Positions 31,552-43,195 of a DNA stretch of 64,000 nucleotides are shown one piece after another. The notes under the pieces were generated by a model. It made no database searches, had not been told where the DNA came from, and saw only the letters and a list, made by a program, of their open reading frames with translations. The position numbers and the translations under genes were made by a program. Where the stretch lies: positions 1-64,000 of the forward strand of contig NZ_RHHM01000006.1 of NCBI RefSeq assembly GCF_003846135.1, read 5' to 3'. Every line of letters begins with the position of its first letter. The first letter of the stretch is position 1. The stretch comes from Erwinia psidii. Its GTDB lineage: Bacteria > Pseudomonadota > Gammaproteobacteria > Enterobacterales > Enterobacteriaceae.

Positions 31552-31667
31552 TCTCTAATCCTCGGTTAGCTCGCATCTGTCCGCTGCGTCGTAAGACGGC
31601 ACGACAAATGCCTGGTCTCGGGGGAAACATTCTGCCCCGCCGCGTGTGACAGGCGGCAAAGCAAAGT

Positions 31668-31698
31668 CGAAAAAATAAAGGGGCCAGTCAGGCCCCTT
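31668..31698 (-). terminator. Intercistronic hairpin between rpsB and tsf
   Basis: On the minus strand AAGGGGCC and GGCCCCTT form an 8-bp stem with loop TGACT, followed by TATTTTTTC. It is a good intrinsic terminator placed between two co-transcribed genes. It would make tsf expression depend on partial read-through, as known for E. coli rpsB-tsf. Confidence 0.88.
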
Positions 31699-31866
31699 AC
31701 AGATTTTAATCTGATGGCTACCCATTATCCCTGACACGACAGCAGGACGCTTTGTGCAGAATGCCTGTCACGCTGACTCAGGTCAGTCATCCGGGCAAAA
31801 AACACGAAACCAGTATCACTGCGGCATCAGAGACAACGGATATAAGGGCTCTCTGTAGAGCACGCC

Positions 31867-32758
<892 letters not shown>

Positions 32759-32761
32759 CGC

Positions 32762-32791
32762 TTTATATCACAAAGTGCCGCGCGAAGCTAA
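32762..32791 (-). promoter_or_regulatory. Candidate rpsB promoter
   Basis: The minus strand shows TTAGCT (32786-32791), an 18-base spacer and TATAAA (32762-32767), followed by a GC-rich discriminator (GCGCGCC). That discriminator fits growth-rate/stringent control of a ribosomal protein gene. Confidence 0.5.
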
Positions 32792-32899
32792 TTTTTCATC
32801 GCCATGACAAACGACAATTGGCAGCGGCAAAGTGGACTGCTACCATTGCAGCACTTCTTTTATTATTGTCGAAAATATCGTCAGCTGCGGACTAAATGA

Positions 32900-33694
32900 A
32901 TGGCAATTACAATCAAAACTCCTGAAGAAATTGAAAAAATGCGCGTCGCTGGCCGTCTGGCTGCTGAAGTGCTGGAAATGATCGAAGAACACGTCAAACC
33001 CGGCGTCAGTACCGGCGAGCTGGATCGCCTTTGTCACGATTACATCGTTAATACTCAGAAGGCGATTTCGGCAAGCCTCGGCTATCACGGCTTTCCGAAG
33101 TCAGTCTGTATCTCAGTCAATGAGGTAGTCTGCCACGGCATTCCCAGCGATGACAAAATTCTGAAAGAGGGCGATATCGTCAATATTGACGTTACCGTCA
33201 TTAAAGATGAATACCACGGCGACACTTCCAAAATGTATCTTGTCGGCCAGCCGACCATCCAGGGAGAACGCCTCTGTCGCGTAACACAGGAAAGTCTCTA
33301 TCTTGCCTTACGCATGGTCAAACCGGGTATCCGACTGCGTACCATTGGTCGCGAAATTCAGCAGTTTGTTGAAGCACAGGATTTTTCCGTGGTGCGTGAA
33401 TACTGTGGTCACGGGATCGGCAAAGGGTTCCATGAAGAGCCACAGGTATTGCACTACGATGCGGATGACGGCGGTGTAGTGTTGCAGGCCGGCATGGCCT
33501 TTACTATCGAGCCAATGGTCAATGCAGGGGACTATCGGATCCGCAGCATGAAGGATGGCTGGACGGTGAAAACCAAAGATCGTAGCCTGTCGGCACAGTA
33601 TGAACATACTATTGTGGTCACGGAAACCGGCTGTGAAATTATGACATTGCGTAAAGACGACACTATACCGGCGATCCTTACTCACCCGATGTAA
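32900..33694 (+). CDS. map: Methionine aminopeptidase, type I
   Basis: Map removes the initiator methionine from nascent proteins. The 264-residue pita-bread-fold enzyme shows the five metal ligands in order: Asp in NIDVTVIKDEYHGDTS (two Asp), His in YCGHGIG, Glu in TIEPMV, and Glu near the C-terminus in HTIVVTETG. The start ATG follows an overlapping out-of-frame ATG at 32896. It is divergent from rpsB, as in E. coli. Confidence 0.98.
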   Translation: MAITIKTPEEIEKMRVAGRLAAEVLEMIEEHVKPGVSTGELDRLCHDYIVNTQKAISASLGYHGFPKSVCISVNEVVCHGIPSDDKILKEGDIVNIDVTVIKDEYHGDTSKMYLVGQPTIQGERLCRVTQESLYLALRMVKPGIRLRTIGREIQQFVEAQDFSVVREYCGHGIGKGFHEEPQVLHYDADDGGVVLQAGMAFTIEPMVNAGDYRIRSMKDGWTVKTKDRSLSAQYEHTIVVTETGCEIMTLRKDDTIPAILTHPM

Positions 33695-33720
33695 CCCCGC
33701 TCGATCCCGTTACAGCAGTA

Positions 33721-33752
33721 CAGGAACGCACCGCTGATGCAGTGCGTTCCTG
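33721..33752 (+). terminator. Hairpin after map
   Basis: CAGGAACGCA and TGCGTTCCTG form a 10-bp perfect stem with a 12-base loop, 26 bases after map. No T-run follows. Confidence 0.55.
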
Positions 33753-33793
33753 AAAGCGAAGTTCTCCTTTGAAAGACAGTACCCTTCACGGCA

Positions 33794-33812
33794 CCGACAG
33801 CGCCTCTGTCGG
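33794..33812 (+). terminator. Second hairpin between map and glnD
   Basis: CCGACAG and CTGTCGG form a 7-bp stem with loop CGCCT, followed by AAAACCTT. It may be a back-up terminator or a leader element of glnD. Confidence 0.4.
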
Positions 33813-33950
33813 AAAACCTTAGCTGGCGCTCCCTTTTATCTCCTCCCTCAGGCAGTACCGTTTTATTTTGATTTTGACCGCATACTGGCGGTATTGTCCT
33901 GAGGACCGCCCAACTATTCCGACTGGCGGAGCACAACCTGGAGCACTGGC

Positions 33951-36596
33951 GTGACTGATATACTGAAAAATGACGGGCTGACGGAATCTGCTGCAAACTG
34001 GGATGACAGTGAGCTGACGCGTGACAAGCTAAAGCAGCATCTGGAACATTTCCGACACCACCTGGCCTGCGCGTTTGACCAGGGCGTTGATGTGGAGCAA
34101 TTGATCGATGCCCGTACGCTGTTTATCGATCGCCTGCTGCGCCGCCTGTGGCGCTTTTATAATTTTCCTGAACAGCAAGATATTGCTTTAGTTGCCGTCG
34201 GCGGCTACGGACGTGGTGAGCTGCACCCATTGTCCGATATTGACGTGCTAATCCTCAGCCGCAGTCCCCTCTCAGCAGAAGATGCCCAGCGCACCAGTGC
34301 GCTACTGACGCTGATGTGGGACCTGAAACTGGAGGTAGGACACAGCGTAAGAACGCTGGAAGAGTGCCTTCTGGAAGGGCTGTCAGATCTGACCGTGGCC
34401 ACCAACCTGATAGAATCCCGTATGCTGGTCGGTGATGTCACACTGTTCCTTGAATTGCAAAAAAACGTCTTCAGCGATGGATTCTGGCCTTCGGATCGTT
34501 TCTTTGCTGCCAAGATTGCCGAGCAACAGGAACGTCACCATCGCTATCACGGCACCAGCTACAACCTTGAACCAGATATTAAAAGCAGTCCCGGAGGACT
34601 GCGTGATATCCACACATTGCTGTGGGTAGCACGACGCCATTTTGGCGCCACCTCCCTTGATGAAATGGTGGGTTTTGGTTTTCTGACCGAAGCAGAACGT
34701 AATGAGCTGAACGAATGTCAGCATTTTCTCTGGCGCATTCGGTTTGCCCTGCATCTGACGCTGCCTCGTTACGATAACCGACTGCTGTTTGATCGTCAGC
34801 TGAATGTGGCCCAACGCCTGAACTACCAGGGAGAAGGCAACCAGTCGGTCGAGCGGATGATGAAAGATTTCTATCGCGTCACCGGCCGCGTCAGCGAACT
34901 GAACCAAATGCTTTTGCAACTTTTCGACGAAGCTATCCTTGCGCTGGAAGAAGATGAAAAGCCCCGTGCCATTGATGACGAGTTCCAGTTGCGCGGCAGG
35001 TTGATCGATCTGATTGATGAAACGCTGTTTGCCCGCCAGCCGGAAGCGATCATGCGCATGTTTCACACCATGGTGCGTATGCCAAATATCCGCGGCATTT
35101 ACTCCACCACCCTTCGTCAGCTACGTCATGCACGCCGCCACCTGGAACAGCCGCTTTGTTACATCCCGGAAGCCCGCCAACTATTTCTCTCCATTTTGCG
35201 TCATCCCGGCGCGGTGAGCCAGGCGTTGGTGCCCATGCATCGCCACAGCGTGTTATGGGCCTACATGCCTCAGTGGGGCAATATCGTCGGACAGATGCAG
35301 TTCGACCTGTTTCATGCCTACACCGTGGATGAACACACGATCCGCGTATTACAGAAGCTGGAAAGTTTTGCCGACGAGGGAACCCGATCACAGCATCCCC
35401 TCTGCGTGGAGATTTGGCCAAGGCTACCGCAGCCCGAATTATTGCTGATGGCGGCGCTGTTTCATGATATCGCCAAAGGCCGTGGTGGCGATCACTCAAT
35501 TCTTGGTGCCGAGGATGCGCTGCAGTTTGCCGACTTGCACGGGCTGAATTCCCGTGAGGCACAACTGGTTTCCTGGCTGGTGCGCCATCATCTGTTAATG
35601 TCGGTGACCGCACAGCGGCGGGATATTCAGGATCCGACAGAAATACAGCAATTTGCCGAAGTGATGCAGAATGAAAATCATCTGCGCTATCTGGTCTGCC
35701 TGACGGTGGCAGACATCTGTGCCACCAATGAAACACTGTGGAACAGCTGGAAACAAAGCCTGCTGCGCGAGCTGTTTTTCGCCACGGAAAAACAGCTGCG
35801 CCGCGGCATGGAAAACAGCCCGGATCTTCGCGAGCGCGTTCGCCATCACCGGCTTCAGGCACTGGCATTACTACGCATGGACAATATAGATGAGCACGCC
35901 CTTCATCGTATCTGGCGACGCTGTCGCGCGGATTACTTCCTGCGTCACACCCCGAATCAACTGGCATGGCACGCCCGTCACCTGATGAACCATAACCTGA
36001 GCGAACCGCTGGTTCTGGTCAGTCCGCAGGCCACACGCGGTGGTACTGAGATCTTTATCTGGAGCCCGGACCGGCCTTATCTGTTTGCCACCGTGGCAGG
36101 TGAACTGGATCGCCGCAACCTGAGCGTGCATGATGCACAGATTTTCACCAGTCGGGACGGCATGGCGATGGATACTTTCATCGTACTGGAGCCTGACGGC
36201 AGCCCGCTGGCAACCGATCGTCACCAGATGATCAGCGAAGCGCTTGGACAGGCTATCGCCCAGACTCACTGGCAGCCGCCCAAAACCCGCCGCCAGTCCG
36301 CCAGACTGAAGCATTTCAGCGTGGAAACTGAAACCAAGTTTCTGCCCACTCATGCTGATAATCGCACCTATATGGAATTGATCGCGCTGGATCAACCCGG
36401 GCTGCTGGCGCGGGTGGGCGAAGTGTTCGCCGATCTGGGCGTTTCATTACATGGCGCACGTATCAGTACCATCGGTGAACGCGTGGAAGATCTGTTTATC
36501 ATTGCCGACAGTGAACGCCGTGCCCTCAGTCCACAATTGTGTGAACTGATACAACAACGGTTGACAGAGGCCCTTAATCCAAACGATAAAGTGTGA
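33951..36596 (+). CDS. glnD: Bifunctional uridylyltransferase/uridylyl-removing enzyme GlnD
   Basis: GlnD senses glutamine and adds UMP to, or removes it from, the PII proteins, thereby setting glutamine synthetase activity and Ntr transcription. The 881-residue chain has the nucleotidyltransferase motif [17 protein letters not shown] (about residues 84-100). The HD domain responsible for UMP removal follows ([14 protein letters not shown] near residue 505). Two C-terminal ACT domains begin near residues 695 and 800 ([18 protein letters not shown]). The start is GTG, with GGAG nine bases upstream. dapD lies downstream. Confidence 0.97.
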   Translation: MTDILKNDGLTESAANWDDSELTRDKLKQHLEHFRHHLACAFDQGVDVEQLIDARTLFIDRLLRRLWRFYNFPEQQDIALVAVGGYGRGELHPLSDIDVLILSRSPLSAEDAQRTSALLTLMWDLKLEVGHSVRTLEECLLEGLSDLTVATNLIESRMLVGDVTLFLELQKNVFSDGFWPSDRFFAAKIAEQQERHHRYHGTSYNLEPDIKSSPGGLRDIHTLLWVARRHFGATSLDEMVGFGFLTEAERNELNECQHFLWRIRFALHLTLPRYDNRLLFDRQLNVAQRLNYQGEGNQSVERMMKDFYRVTGRVSELNQMLLQLFDEAILALEEDEKPRAIDDEFQLRGRLIDLIDETLFARQPEAIMRMFHTMVRMPNIRGIYSTTLRQLRHARRHLEQPLCYIPEARQLFLSILRHPGAVSQALVPMHRHSVLWAYMPQWGNIVGQMQFDLFHAYTVDEHTIRVLQKLESFADEGTRSQHPLCVEIWPRLPQPELLLMAALFHDIAKGRGGDHSILGAEDALQFADLHGLNSREAQLVSWLVRHHLLMSVTAQRRDIQDPTEIQQFAEVMQNENHLRYLVCLTVADICATNETLWNSWKQSLLRELFFATEKQLRRGMENSPDLRERVRHHRLQALALLRMDNIDEHALHRIWRRCRADYFLRHTPNQLAWHARHLMNHNLSEPLVLVSPQATRGGTEIFIWSPDRPYLFATVAGELDRRNLSVHDAQIFTSRDGMAMDTFIVLEPDGSPLATDRHQMISEALGQAIAQTHWQPPKTRRQSARLKHFSVETETKFLPTHADNRTYMELIALDQPGLLARVGEVFADLGVSLHGARISTIGERVEDLFIIADSERRALSPQLCELIQQRLTEALNPNDKV

Positions 36597-36701
36597 CCCA
36601 AATTTAATTTTTACCCCGCCTTCCGGGAACCAGTGCGGCAGCGTCCGAAGCGCGTGGTCGTGTCGGCCCGGAGAGATGTTCAGATACAGGAAATAAAATT
36701 A

Positions 36702-37526
36702 ATGCAACAGTTACAAAGTGTTATTGAGAGCGCCTTTGAGCGCCGTGCAGAAATCACCCCCACGAATGCCGACACGGTTACCCGTGAAGCGGTAAAGCAG
36801 GTAATAAGCCTGCTGGACAGTGGCGTGCTGCGCGTGGCTGAAAAAATTGACGGGCAATGGGTAACACACCAGTGGCTGAAAAAAGCCGTGCTGCTCTCTT
36901 TTCGCCTCAATGACAACCAGGTGATGGAAGGTGCTGAAAGCCGTTTCTACGATAAAGTACCGATGAAGTTTGCAGACTATGATGACGCCCGTTTCAAAAA
37001 AGAAGGCTTCCGCGTGGTGCCTCCTGCCGCCGTGCGCCAGGGCGCATTTATTGCGCGCAATACCGTGCTGATGCCCTCCTACGTTAATATCGGTGCATGG
37101 GTTGATGAAGGTTCAATGGTGGATACATGGGCAACCGTCGGATCCTGCGCCCAGATTGGTAAAAACGTTCATTTGTCAGGGGGCGTTGGCATCGGTGGCG
37201 TACTGGAACCATTGCAGGCAAACCCGACCATTATCGAAGATAACTGCTTTATCGGTGCGCGTTCAGAGATCGTTGAAGGCGTGATAGTGGAAGAAGGCGC
37301 GGTGATCTCCATGGGCGTGTACATCGGCCAGAGCACCAAAATCTACGATCGTGAAACCGGCGAAGTTCATTACGGACGTGTTCCGGCAGGTTCCGTAGTG
37401 GTATCCGGTAACTTACCGTCGAAAGATGGCAGCTACAGCCTGTACTGTGCGGTTATTGTGAAGAAAGTGGATGCAAAAACCCGTGGTAAAGTGGGCATCA
37501 ACGAACTGCTGCGTACTATCGATTAA
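36702..37526 (+). CDS. dapD: Tetrahydrodipicolinate N-succinyltransferase DapD
   Basis: DapD succinylates tetrahydrodipicolinate on the path to meso-diaminopimelate and lysine. The 274-residue protein begins [19 protein letters not shown] after the start Met and has a hexapeptide-repeat beta-helix ([20 protein letters not shown], then [17 protein letters not shown]). Length equals E. coli DapD. I chose the ATG at 36702, preceded by AGG; the upstream in-frame extension from 36633 has no family similarity. Confidence 0.98.
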   Translation: MQQLQSVIESAFERRAEITPTNADTVTREAVKQVISLLDSGVLRVAEKIDGQWVTHQWLKKAVLLSFRLNDNQVMEGAESRFYDKVPMKFADYDDARFKKEGFRVVPPAAVRQGAFIARNTVLMPSYVNIGAWVDEGSMVDTWATVGSCAQIGKNVHLSGGVGIGGVLEPLQANPTIIEDNCFIGARSEIVEGVIVEEGAVISMGVYIGQSTKIYDRETGEVHYGRVPAGSVVVSGNLPSKDGSYSLYCAVIVKKVDAKTRGKVGINELLRTID

Positions 37527-37534
37527 CTTCCTTT

Positions 37535-37562
37535 GCGGGCCACTGATGTGGCCCGTAATGTT
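37535..37562 (+). terminator. Terminator after dapD
   Basis: CGGGCCAC and GTGGCCCG form an 8-bp GC-rich stem with loop TGAT, 9 bases after the dapD stop. A T-rich but interrupted stretch follows. The rest of the gap up to yaeH (to 37847) shows no gene; E. coli yaeI, which lies here, is absent. Confidence 0.65.
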
Positions 37563-37847
37563 ATCTTTACACTTCAGCGCTAAAAAACCTCTCCGGCGTG
37601 ATAAAACAACTGATGCTATTGAGCATTAACCAGGCGATAATCCGCGCCGTTAAGCGCACAGACGCTCCCCGATCGCTTTTTAGATTTTCACATATACTCA
37701 TCTGAGTACGGGATGAGCGAGCTACGCAAAAATACATCTTACCGCGCACCGTCAGCCAGATGGAGATTGTCTTCGTCAGCATGACGATGGGTCCGGGTCG
37801 GTTTTTGCAGCGCGCAGCCAAAACACCCCTCTCCCGCTAAGGAATAA

Positions 37848-38246
37848 ATGACTATGTATGACAATTTGAAAGGTTTGGGTATTTCTAACCCTGATGATAT
37901 TGACCGCTACAGCCTGCGTCAGGAAGCCAGCAACGATATTCTGAAAATTTACTTCCGAAAGGATAAAGGCGAGTTTTTTGCCAAAAGCGTCAAATTTAAA
38001 TATCCACGCCAGCGCAAGACCGTGGTGGCGGATAACGTCAGCCAGGGCTATAAGGAAATCCAGGAAATCAGTCCGAACCTGCGTTACGTGATTGATGAGC
38101 TGGATCAGATCTGCCAACGCGATCAGGTTGATGTCGATCTGAAACGCAAAATTCTGGAAGATCTGCGTCATCTGAAATACGTCGTGTCCAATAAGATCGA
38201 CGAAATTGAATCCGATCTGGAAAAACTGACCCGTAACGGTCGTTAA
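37848..38246 (+). CDS. yaeH: Conserved protein YaeH (DUF3461)
   Basis: A 132-residue protein of the DUF3461 family with no established function. It is strongly conserved: [20 protein letters not shown] at the N-terminus, [30 protein letters not shown] in the middle, and a C-terminal helix likely to form a coiled coil. AAGGA lies 5 bases before the first ATG. A second ATG two codons later (37854) matches the E. coli start. It is separated from dapD by about 320 bases. Confidence 0.92.
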   Translation: MTMYDNLKGLGISNPDDIDRYSLRQEASNDILKIYFRKDKGEFFAKSVKFKYPRQRKTVVADNVSQGYKEIQEISPNLRYVIDELDQICQRDQVDVDLKRKILEDLRHLKYVVSNKIDEIESDLEKLTRNGR

Positions 38247-38269
38247 TTCCCCGGACAGAACAGCAGAGG

Positions 38270-38309
38270 CCCACTTAATCCTGACACAGGCATTGAGTGG
38301 GCGTTATTT
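38270..38309 (+). terminator. Terminator after yaeH
   Basis: GCCCACT and AGTGGGC pair, with further pairing (TAAT/ATTG) inward and a loop of about 12 bases. GTTATTTA follows. It lies 24 bases after yaeH, in the convergent gap with cdaR. Confidence 0.65.
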
Positions 38310-38370
38310 ACTGCCAGACTTTCCGTTTGTCGACAGACATATCGCCGCCGACGTTTTCCTGCCTGTCAAA

Positions 38371-39528
38371 TCAGGGCTGCTCATCGAACTGCAACGCGAC
38401 ATAAAGCAATAACCGGTCGTCAAAGTTACTCAGATTAAGGCCGCTCAGTTCAGAAATTCGGTTCAGGCGATACTCCAGCGTGTTGCGGTGGATATACAGC
38501 GCTTTTGCGGTGGCCGACGGTTGAACATTATTGCTGAACCATGCAATCAGCGTGCGTCGAAGTAAACCGTTATTATCCATTGACTTCAGTTTCGCCAGCG
38601 GGCGCGACAACTCCACCGCCTGCCAGCCGCCGCGAAGGCTATCCAACAGCACCGGCAGCACCAAATCCTGGTAAAAATAACTGCGTAACTCCGGCATCCT
38701 CTGTTTACCCACCTGCATGGTGGTATGGGCCGTGCGGTAAGAACGGGCAATACTGCCAGGGCCAGTGAAAAAATTACCCAGCGCAACCCGCATACGTAAA
38801 TGGCCGCTCTCCTTCATGCGCGCCTGTAACAGTTCAACCCGCTTACGATGATCTTCTGCGTCAAAGCGACCGTGAGCATTTAAGGCTGGCTTCAGTACCA
38901 CCATTTCTGTCAGTGAAACAATGGCGATAAGATTATCCCGCTCTGGCGTGGTCAGCAGCGTCTGTAGCTGTTGCAGCTCCGACATGGCGCTGTCCACGCC
39001 CAGCTGACCACTGTCAACCTCCACAACCGCAACCACCCGCGGCTGATTCAGATCGATACGCAGTCGTTGCGCCCATTCCATTAGCGCCGGTGACAGCGTG
39101 TCGCTGCGGATCAGATTCAGCACCAACTCTTCCCGCAGGCGGCTATCCTGTGCCAGCATATGAAGTAAACGCGCCTGCTCCAGCATCATTTCCGCCGTCA
39201 TACAGACCAGCTCGCCATAATGCCGCAGGGCTTCAGGTTCACCTGTCAGGCCAATTACGCCAACAATCTCGCCATCAATACGCAGCGGCAGGTTGACCCC
39301 CGGCTTCACCCCGTGCAGGTGCTTTGCCACGGCTTCATTAATATCCACCACCCTGCCCTGTGATAACGCTAACAATGCTCCCTCGTGCAACTCGCCGATA
39401 CGTTCACGGTCACCACTACCGATAATCCGGCCACGAGCATCCATCACATTGATATTACTGTCAATAATTCGCATGGTACGGGCAACAATGTCCTGAGCAA
39501 GACGGGGATCCAAATGATAAGTAGCCAT
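38371..39528 (-). CDS. cdaR: Sugar-diacid transcriptional regulator CdaR
   Basis: CdaR activates genes for uptake and breakdown of glucarate, galactarate and glycerate in E. coli. The 385-residue protein has the N-terminal sugar-diacid recognition domain (DIVARTMRIIDSNINVMDARGRIIGSG). A GGDEF-like middle follows, then a C-terminal PucR-type helix-turn-helix (ALYIHRNTLEYRLNRISELSG). I chose the ATG at 39528, preceded by AGGAG; the frame stays open another 43 codons upstream without similarity. The gar/gud target genes are not in this window. Confidence 0.95.
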   Translation of the reverse strand: MATYHLDPRLAQDIVARTMRIIDSNINVMDARGRIIGSGDRERIGELHEGALLALSQGRVVDINEAVAKHLHGVKPGVNLPLRIDGEIVGVIGLTGEPEALRHYGELVCMTAEMMLEQARLLHMLAQDSRLREELVLNLIRSDTLSPALMEWAQRLRIDLNQPRVVAVVEVDSGQLGVDSAMSELQQLQTLLTTPERDNLIAIVSLTEMVVLKPALNAHGRFDAEDHRKRVELLQARMKESGHLRMRVALGNFFTGPGSIARSYRTAHTTMQVGKQRMPELRSYFYQDLVLPVLLDSLRGGWQAVELSRPLAKLKSMDNNGLLRRTLIAWFSNNVQPSATAKALYIHRNTLEYRLNRISELSGLNLSNFDDRLLLYVALQFDEQP

Positions 39529-39808
39529 TGACGACTCCTGGAACACATTATGCTGCCAGCATACCGCAGCAAAGCAGCGAAACACTGTGCATATGCACCA
39601 AGCGTGATCGGGGTTGTAAAAATTGCGATGGGATGAGGCAAGCAAGGGGGCCCGCACAGAAGCCGACTTCGATGACGCCCAATGTGGGGATAGTTAATTC
39701 CCTGAAAAGAAGCCTCTGCCTGTACCGCAAGATGCAAATCCAGAGACAACAAGGCAGGGCCAAAACCTGTTGATCACCACATCTACTGGACGCGGTGTTC
39801 AGTTAGCA
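39529..39808. other. cdaR upstream region
   Basis: This region upstream of cdaR holds no gene. It contains a 12-base perfect palindrome GTGCATATGCAC at 39587-39598, about 60 bases before the cdaR start, which is a reasonable place for an operator. I could not assign a clear -10/-35 pair. The degP terminator bounds it on the right. Confidence 0.5.
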
Positions 39809-39842
39809 ACAAAAAGGCGGGTTAAAATAACCCGTCCTTTTG
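39809..39842 (-). terminator. Rho-independent terminator after degP
   Basis: On the minus strand AAAGG-A-CGGGTTA pairs with TAACCCG-C-CTTT (one A-C mismatch), and a T-run follows. It lies about 70 bases after the degP stop. Confidence 0.8.
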
Positions 39843-39914
39843 CAAGGGTCGTTCAAAAATACGCTACACGGCCAACCTGTGCACTGAACCCGTGACACAA
39901 CCCACACTGAATGT

Positions 39915-41348
39915 TTACTGCATCAGCAGATAAATTGAGCTGTCGCCACGCTGAATATTCAGCGCCAGTACCGACGGTTTGGTATCAAGGATCTTACGCA
40001 GTTCACCCAGATTGGCGATACCCTGCTGATTCACTCCGAGGATCACATCATCCTTCTTCAGCCCGATACGGGCGGCGGCAGAGCCAGCCTTGACGCTGTC
40101 AACCTTGACACCCTTAACGCCTTTTACATCGTAGTTGCTGAGGTCAGCCCCTTCAATACCGGTATAAATCGTCCCGGAATCGACTTTCGTCTGGGTACTT
40201 TGCTTTAACTCAACGTCGACGGTGAGCGGTTTTCCATCACGGATCAGGCCCAGCGCCATTTTACTGCCAACCGGGAGAGAGCCCACCTGCGCACGCAACG
40301 CGGCAAAGCTGGCAATTGCTTTTCCGTTGATGGAAACCACAACGTCCCCTGCTTTGATACCCGCTTTCGCCGCAGACGAGTTTGGCAGTACCTGGCTGAC
40401 AAAGGCACCACGCTGAGCATCCACTTTCATTGCTTTCGCCAGTTCAGAGTTAAGCTCGGTACCCATAATACCCAACTCACCGCGTTTCACCTGACCATAC
40501 TCGACCATCTGCGCTGTCAGATTTTTAACCATGTTACTCGGAATGGCGAAACCAATGCCGATGTTGCCACCGTCGGGCGCGAGGATCGCCGTATTAATAC
40601 CAATCAGCTCACCATTCAGATCGACCAGCGCACCGCCGGAGTTACCGCGGTTGATTGCTGCGTCGGTCTGGATAAAGTTTTCATAGTTTTCAACATTAAG
40701 ACCGCTACGTCCCAGGGCAGAAACAATCCCGGAAGTCACCGTTTCACCGAGGCCATACGGGTTGCCAATTGCCACGGTGTAATCACCGACCCGCAAATTG
40801 TCTGAATCAGCGATCTTAATGGCAGTGAGATTTTTCGCGTCCTGCAACTGAATTAACGCGATATCGGAACGCGGATCTTTACCAATGACTTTTGCGTCGT
40901 ATTTACGCCCGTCGCTCAGCTGAACCTGGATTTTGGTGGCATTATTCACCACATGGTTATTGGTAACGACATAGCCCTTCGCGGCATCGATCACCACGCC
41001 TGAACCCAGAGCGCGGAATTTCTCCTGCTGTGTATTTGCATCACCCTGTCCCTGATCGGCCCCGCCCTGACACATTGGCGATCTCTGGAAAGGCGAACCG
41101 TCCTGGCAGAATGGCGAATTTCCGCCAAAAAACTGCTGGAACTGTTGGGGTAAACGAGGTGTACGTACTGTTGTGCTCCCTTCAACATTAATACTCACCA
41201 CTGAAGGCATCACTTTTTCTAACATCGGTGCCAGGCTTGGCAATTGCTGGCTGGAGGAAGAGGCAGTTTCTGCTGCCAGTGCAGAAATTGGGTTCATTGC
41301 CGTTCCCAGGCACAGAACCAGTGCGCTAGCTAAAAGTGTTTTTTTCAT
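39915..41348 (-). CDS. degP: Periplasmic serine protease and chaperone DegP (HtrA)
   Basis: DegP degrades or refolds damaged envelope proteins. The 477-residue precursor begins [14 protein letters not shown] after the start Met, with a signal peptide cleaved near ALA-AET. A trypsin-like domain contains the LA loop with two cysteines ([15 protein letters not shown]), the catalytic His in NNHVVNNA, an Asp in DPRSDIAL and a Ser in RGNSGGAL. Two PDZ domains follow. I chose the ATG at 41348; the longer frame would precede the signal peptide. A sigma-E promoter lies upstream. Confidence 0.97.
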   Translation of the reverse strand: MKKTLLASALVLCLGTAMNPISALAAETASSSSQQLPSLAPMLEKVMPSVVSINVEGSTTVRTPRLPQQFQQFFGGNSPFCQDGSPFQRSPMCQGGADQGQGDANTQQEKFRALGSGVVIDAAKGYVVTNNHVVNNATKIQVQLSDGRKYDAKVIGKDPRSDIALIQLQDAKNLTAIKIADSDNLRVGDYTVAIGNPYGLGETVTSGIVSALGRSGLNVENYENFIQTDAAINRGNSGGALVDLNGELIGINTAILAPDGGNIGIGFAIPSNMVKNLTAQMVEYGQVKRGELGIMGTELNSELAKAMKVDAQRGAFVSQVLPNSSAAKAGIKAGDVVVSINGKAIASFAALRAQVGSLPVGSKMALGLIRDGKPLTVDVELKQSTQTKVDSGTIYTGIEGADLSNYDVKGVKGVKVDSVKAGSAAARIGLKKDDVILGVNQQGIANLGELRKILDTKPSVLALNIQRGDSSIYLLMQ

Positions 41349-41401
41349 GCGTCGTTTTCTCAAAAGTATCCAATTATTTAACCATGTCGCGGTCACCCAG
41401 A

Positions 41402-41428
41402 TGAGATTCAATTTTTAGCGCTAAGTTC
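41402..41428 (-). promoter_or_regulatory. Sigma-E promoter of degP
   Basis: The minus strand shows GAACTT (41423-41428), a 16-base spacer and TCTCA (41402-41406), with AAAA in the spacer. The same arrangement (GAACTT, 16 bases, TCTGA) is known for E. coli degP. It lies 54 bases before the degP start, so degP here is very likely a sigma-E regulon member. Confidence 0.8.
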
Positions 41429-41495
41429 ATGAATTAGATTCAGCTAAAGGTAAAAAAATATTCTTCATCTTTACAAATGAGTACGGCCAGTTATT

Positions 41496-43010
41496 TTACT
41501 CTACTGCCATCAGCCGACGATATTCGTCCCACGCATACAAATCAGTCATTCCGCTAACATAATCCTGTAACAAACGTGCCCGATAATATCGCTCCCATAA
41601 AAGTTTTTCAAAAGGGTGCTGAGTCTGCAAATTATGCATGTGAACGGAATAGGCTTTGCGATGCTTTCCTGACAACTTATGAAACAAACGTGTTTCAATG
41701 GGATAATCTTTGTGATAATCCTCATTAATCAGCACGGTAAAGTCGGCACAGGGCATAGCCAACAGCGGTTGATAGATATTCAGCAGTCCTTTTATGATCT
41801 GATACCCCTGCAACTCAAGTTGTTCCACTTCCGCATGATTAAATACGTGCTTTCTGGCCACCGCTTTAAACAGAGCCAACAAACAACTTTCATTACTTTC
41901 ATCTTCCAGTAACGAATGATTAAAATTACCGTTATAGATGGCCGCAATATTATCAATAAACCGTCTGACTGCATGCCCGACCAGCAAAGACTGAACGCCA
42001 ACCCGCAATTGCATAAAAAAGGTGTCACTGCGGCTACGGTAACGCTGTTTGTTTTGCGCTTCACTGTAAGCAAAGTCGACTATCTTTACAAACAACGCAT
42101 CTGACTTGACTTGCTTATTCTGCTTAAGTAATTGCCATTCAGCCTGGAGATAACCGTAAAGCTGATCAACGCTGAAAATAGCTTTCTCTACGGCATCATC
42201 AAGATCGGCAATACAGTAAGAAATATCATCTGCGGCCTCCATAATATAAGTCAGTGGAAAACGATGATATTGCTCCGTGGAAGTGGCCCGTAGCAGTTCA
42301 GAAACGAATTTCTCTTCCGACAGAAAATAACCCGGCTTTTTCATCAGCGTACTGAACTGCGCGGGTTTTTCACCGCTGAACCAGGCCGGAGCGGTATATT
42401 TCAGGATACAGGCAACCTGAACATATGACAGATTGAGTTGCAACAGCGTATGCACCAGGCGAATAGCCTGCGCATTGCCTTCAAAGTGGCAGAGATCCTG
42501 ACGCAGCTTTGCATTGATTGCCAGAAAAGCCTCGTTCTGCTCACTGTTGGTAACGCCGGCCTGTGCCGGATCCACCAGCATTCCGGGCAAATTCATTTTA
42601 AACCAGTCGTTGATCGCCGCCTCACCAAAGTGACCAAAGGGCGGATTTCCCACGTCATGCAGCAGACAGGACATTTCCACCAGACTCTCGAATACCCCGG
42701 TAAAATCGCTCAGACCATATTGTTCCAGGCCGCCCGGCTGTTCTTTTAAATGCTGAATAATCTCTCTGGCAATATAGCGGCCCGTCTGCTGTACCTCCAG
42801 CGAGTGCGTCAGACGCGAACGTACCGCAGCGTTTCTTTCCAGTGGAAAAACCTGGGTTTTCTGTTGCAGGCGCCGAATAGCAGCGGAGTTAATGATTCGA
42901 CCACGATCGCTTTCAAAATGCCGGGTGATCCGATACTCACCCTGGGGTTGTTCGCGGTTATTAAACGGCCTTTCAAAACTGAATTTCTTCCTGAAATCGA
43001 TTGCTGGCAT
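41496..43010 (-). CDS. dgt: Deoxyguanosinetriphosphate triphosphohydrolase Dgt
   Basis: Dgt hydrolyses dGTP to deoxyguanosine and triphosphate, balancing nucleotide pools and limiting phage DNA synthesis in E. coli. The 504-residue HD-superfamily enzyme has [21 protein letters not shown] near residue 38. The HD metal-site histidine lies in [10 protein letters not shown], and [16 protein letters not shown] supplies the His-Asp pair. I chose the ATG at 43010, preceded by GGGGGA. It diverges from mtnN, and similarity to E. coli Dgt runs to the last residues. Confidence 0.96.
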   Translation of the reverse strand: MPAIDFRKKFSFERPFNNREQPQGEYRITRHFESDRGRIINSAAIRRLQQKTQVFPLERNAAVRSRLTHSLEVQQTGRYIAREIIQHLKEQPGGLEQYGLSDFTGVFESLVEMSCLLHDVGNPPFGHFGEAAINDWFKMNLPGMLVDPAQAGVTNSEQNEAFLAINAKLRQDLCHFEGNAQAIRLVHTLLQLNLSYVQVACILKYTAPAWFSGEKPAQFSTLMKKPGYFLSEEKFVSELLRATSTEQYHRFPLTYIMEAADDISYCIADLDDAVEKAIFSVDQLYGYLQAEWQLLKQNKQVKSDALFVKIVDFAYSEAQNKQRYRSRSDTFFMQLRVGVQSLLVGHAVRRFIDNIAAIYNGNFNHSLLEDESNESCLLALFKAVARKHVFNHAEVEQLELQGYQIIKGLLNIYQPLLAMPCADFTVLINEDYHKDYPIETRLFHKLSGKHRKAYSVHMHNLQTQHPFEKLLWERYYRARLLQDYVSGMTDLYAWDEYRRLMAVE

Positions 43011-43195
43011 GGTCGTCCCCCGAACTGGCTGCTTTGGTAAGTTAAATAACGCCCTGACCACAAATAATCCGGCCAACTGTTACGCTGGCAACTCAGGCTG
43101 CCATGACATTGCCCGCCTGAAGTATGCTGGATTTAATCATGATAAACTATGCTCCAAATTTGACGAGTTATACCACAACATTAGCGAGTGTCCCT

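Noticed and set aside
30679-31569. 296-residue plus-strand open frame
   Set aside because: It is the exact antisense shadow of tsf, arising from codon bias.
35050-35967. 305-residue minus-strand open frame
   Set aside because: It is antisense to glnD, whose full-length domains are clear, and it resembles no family.
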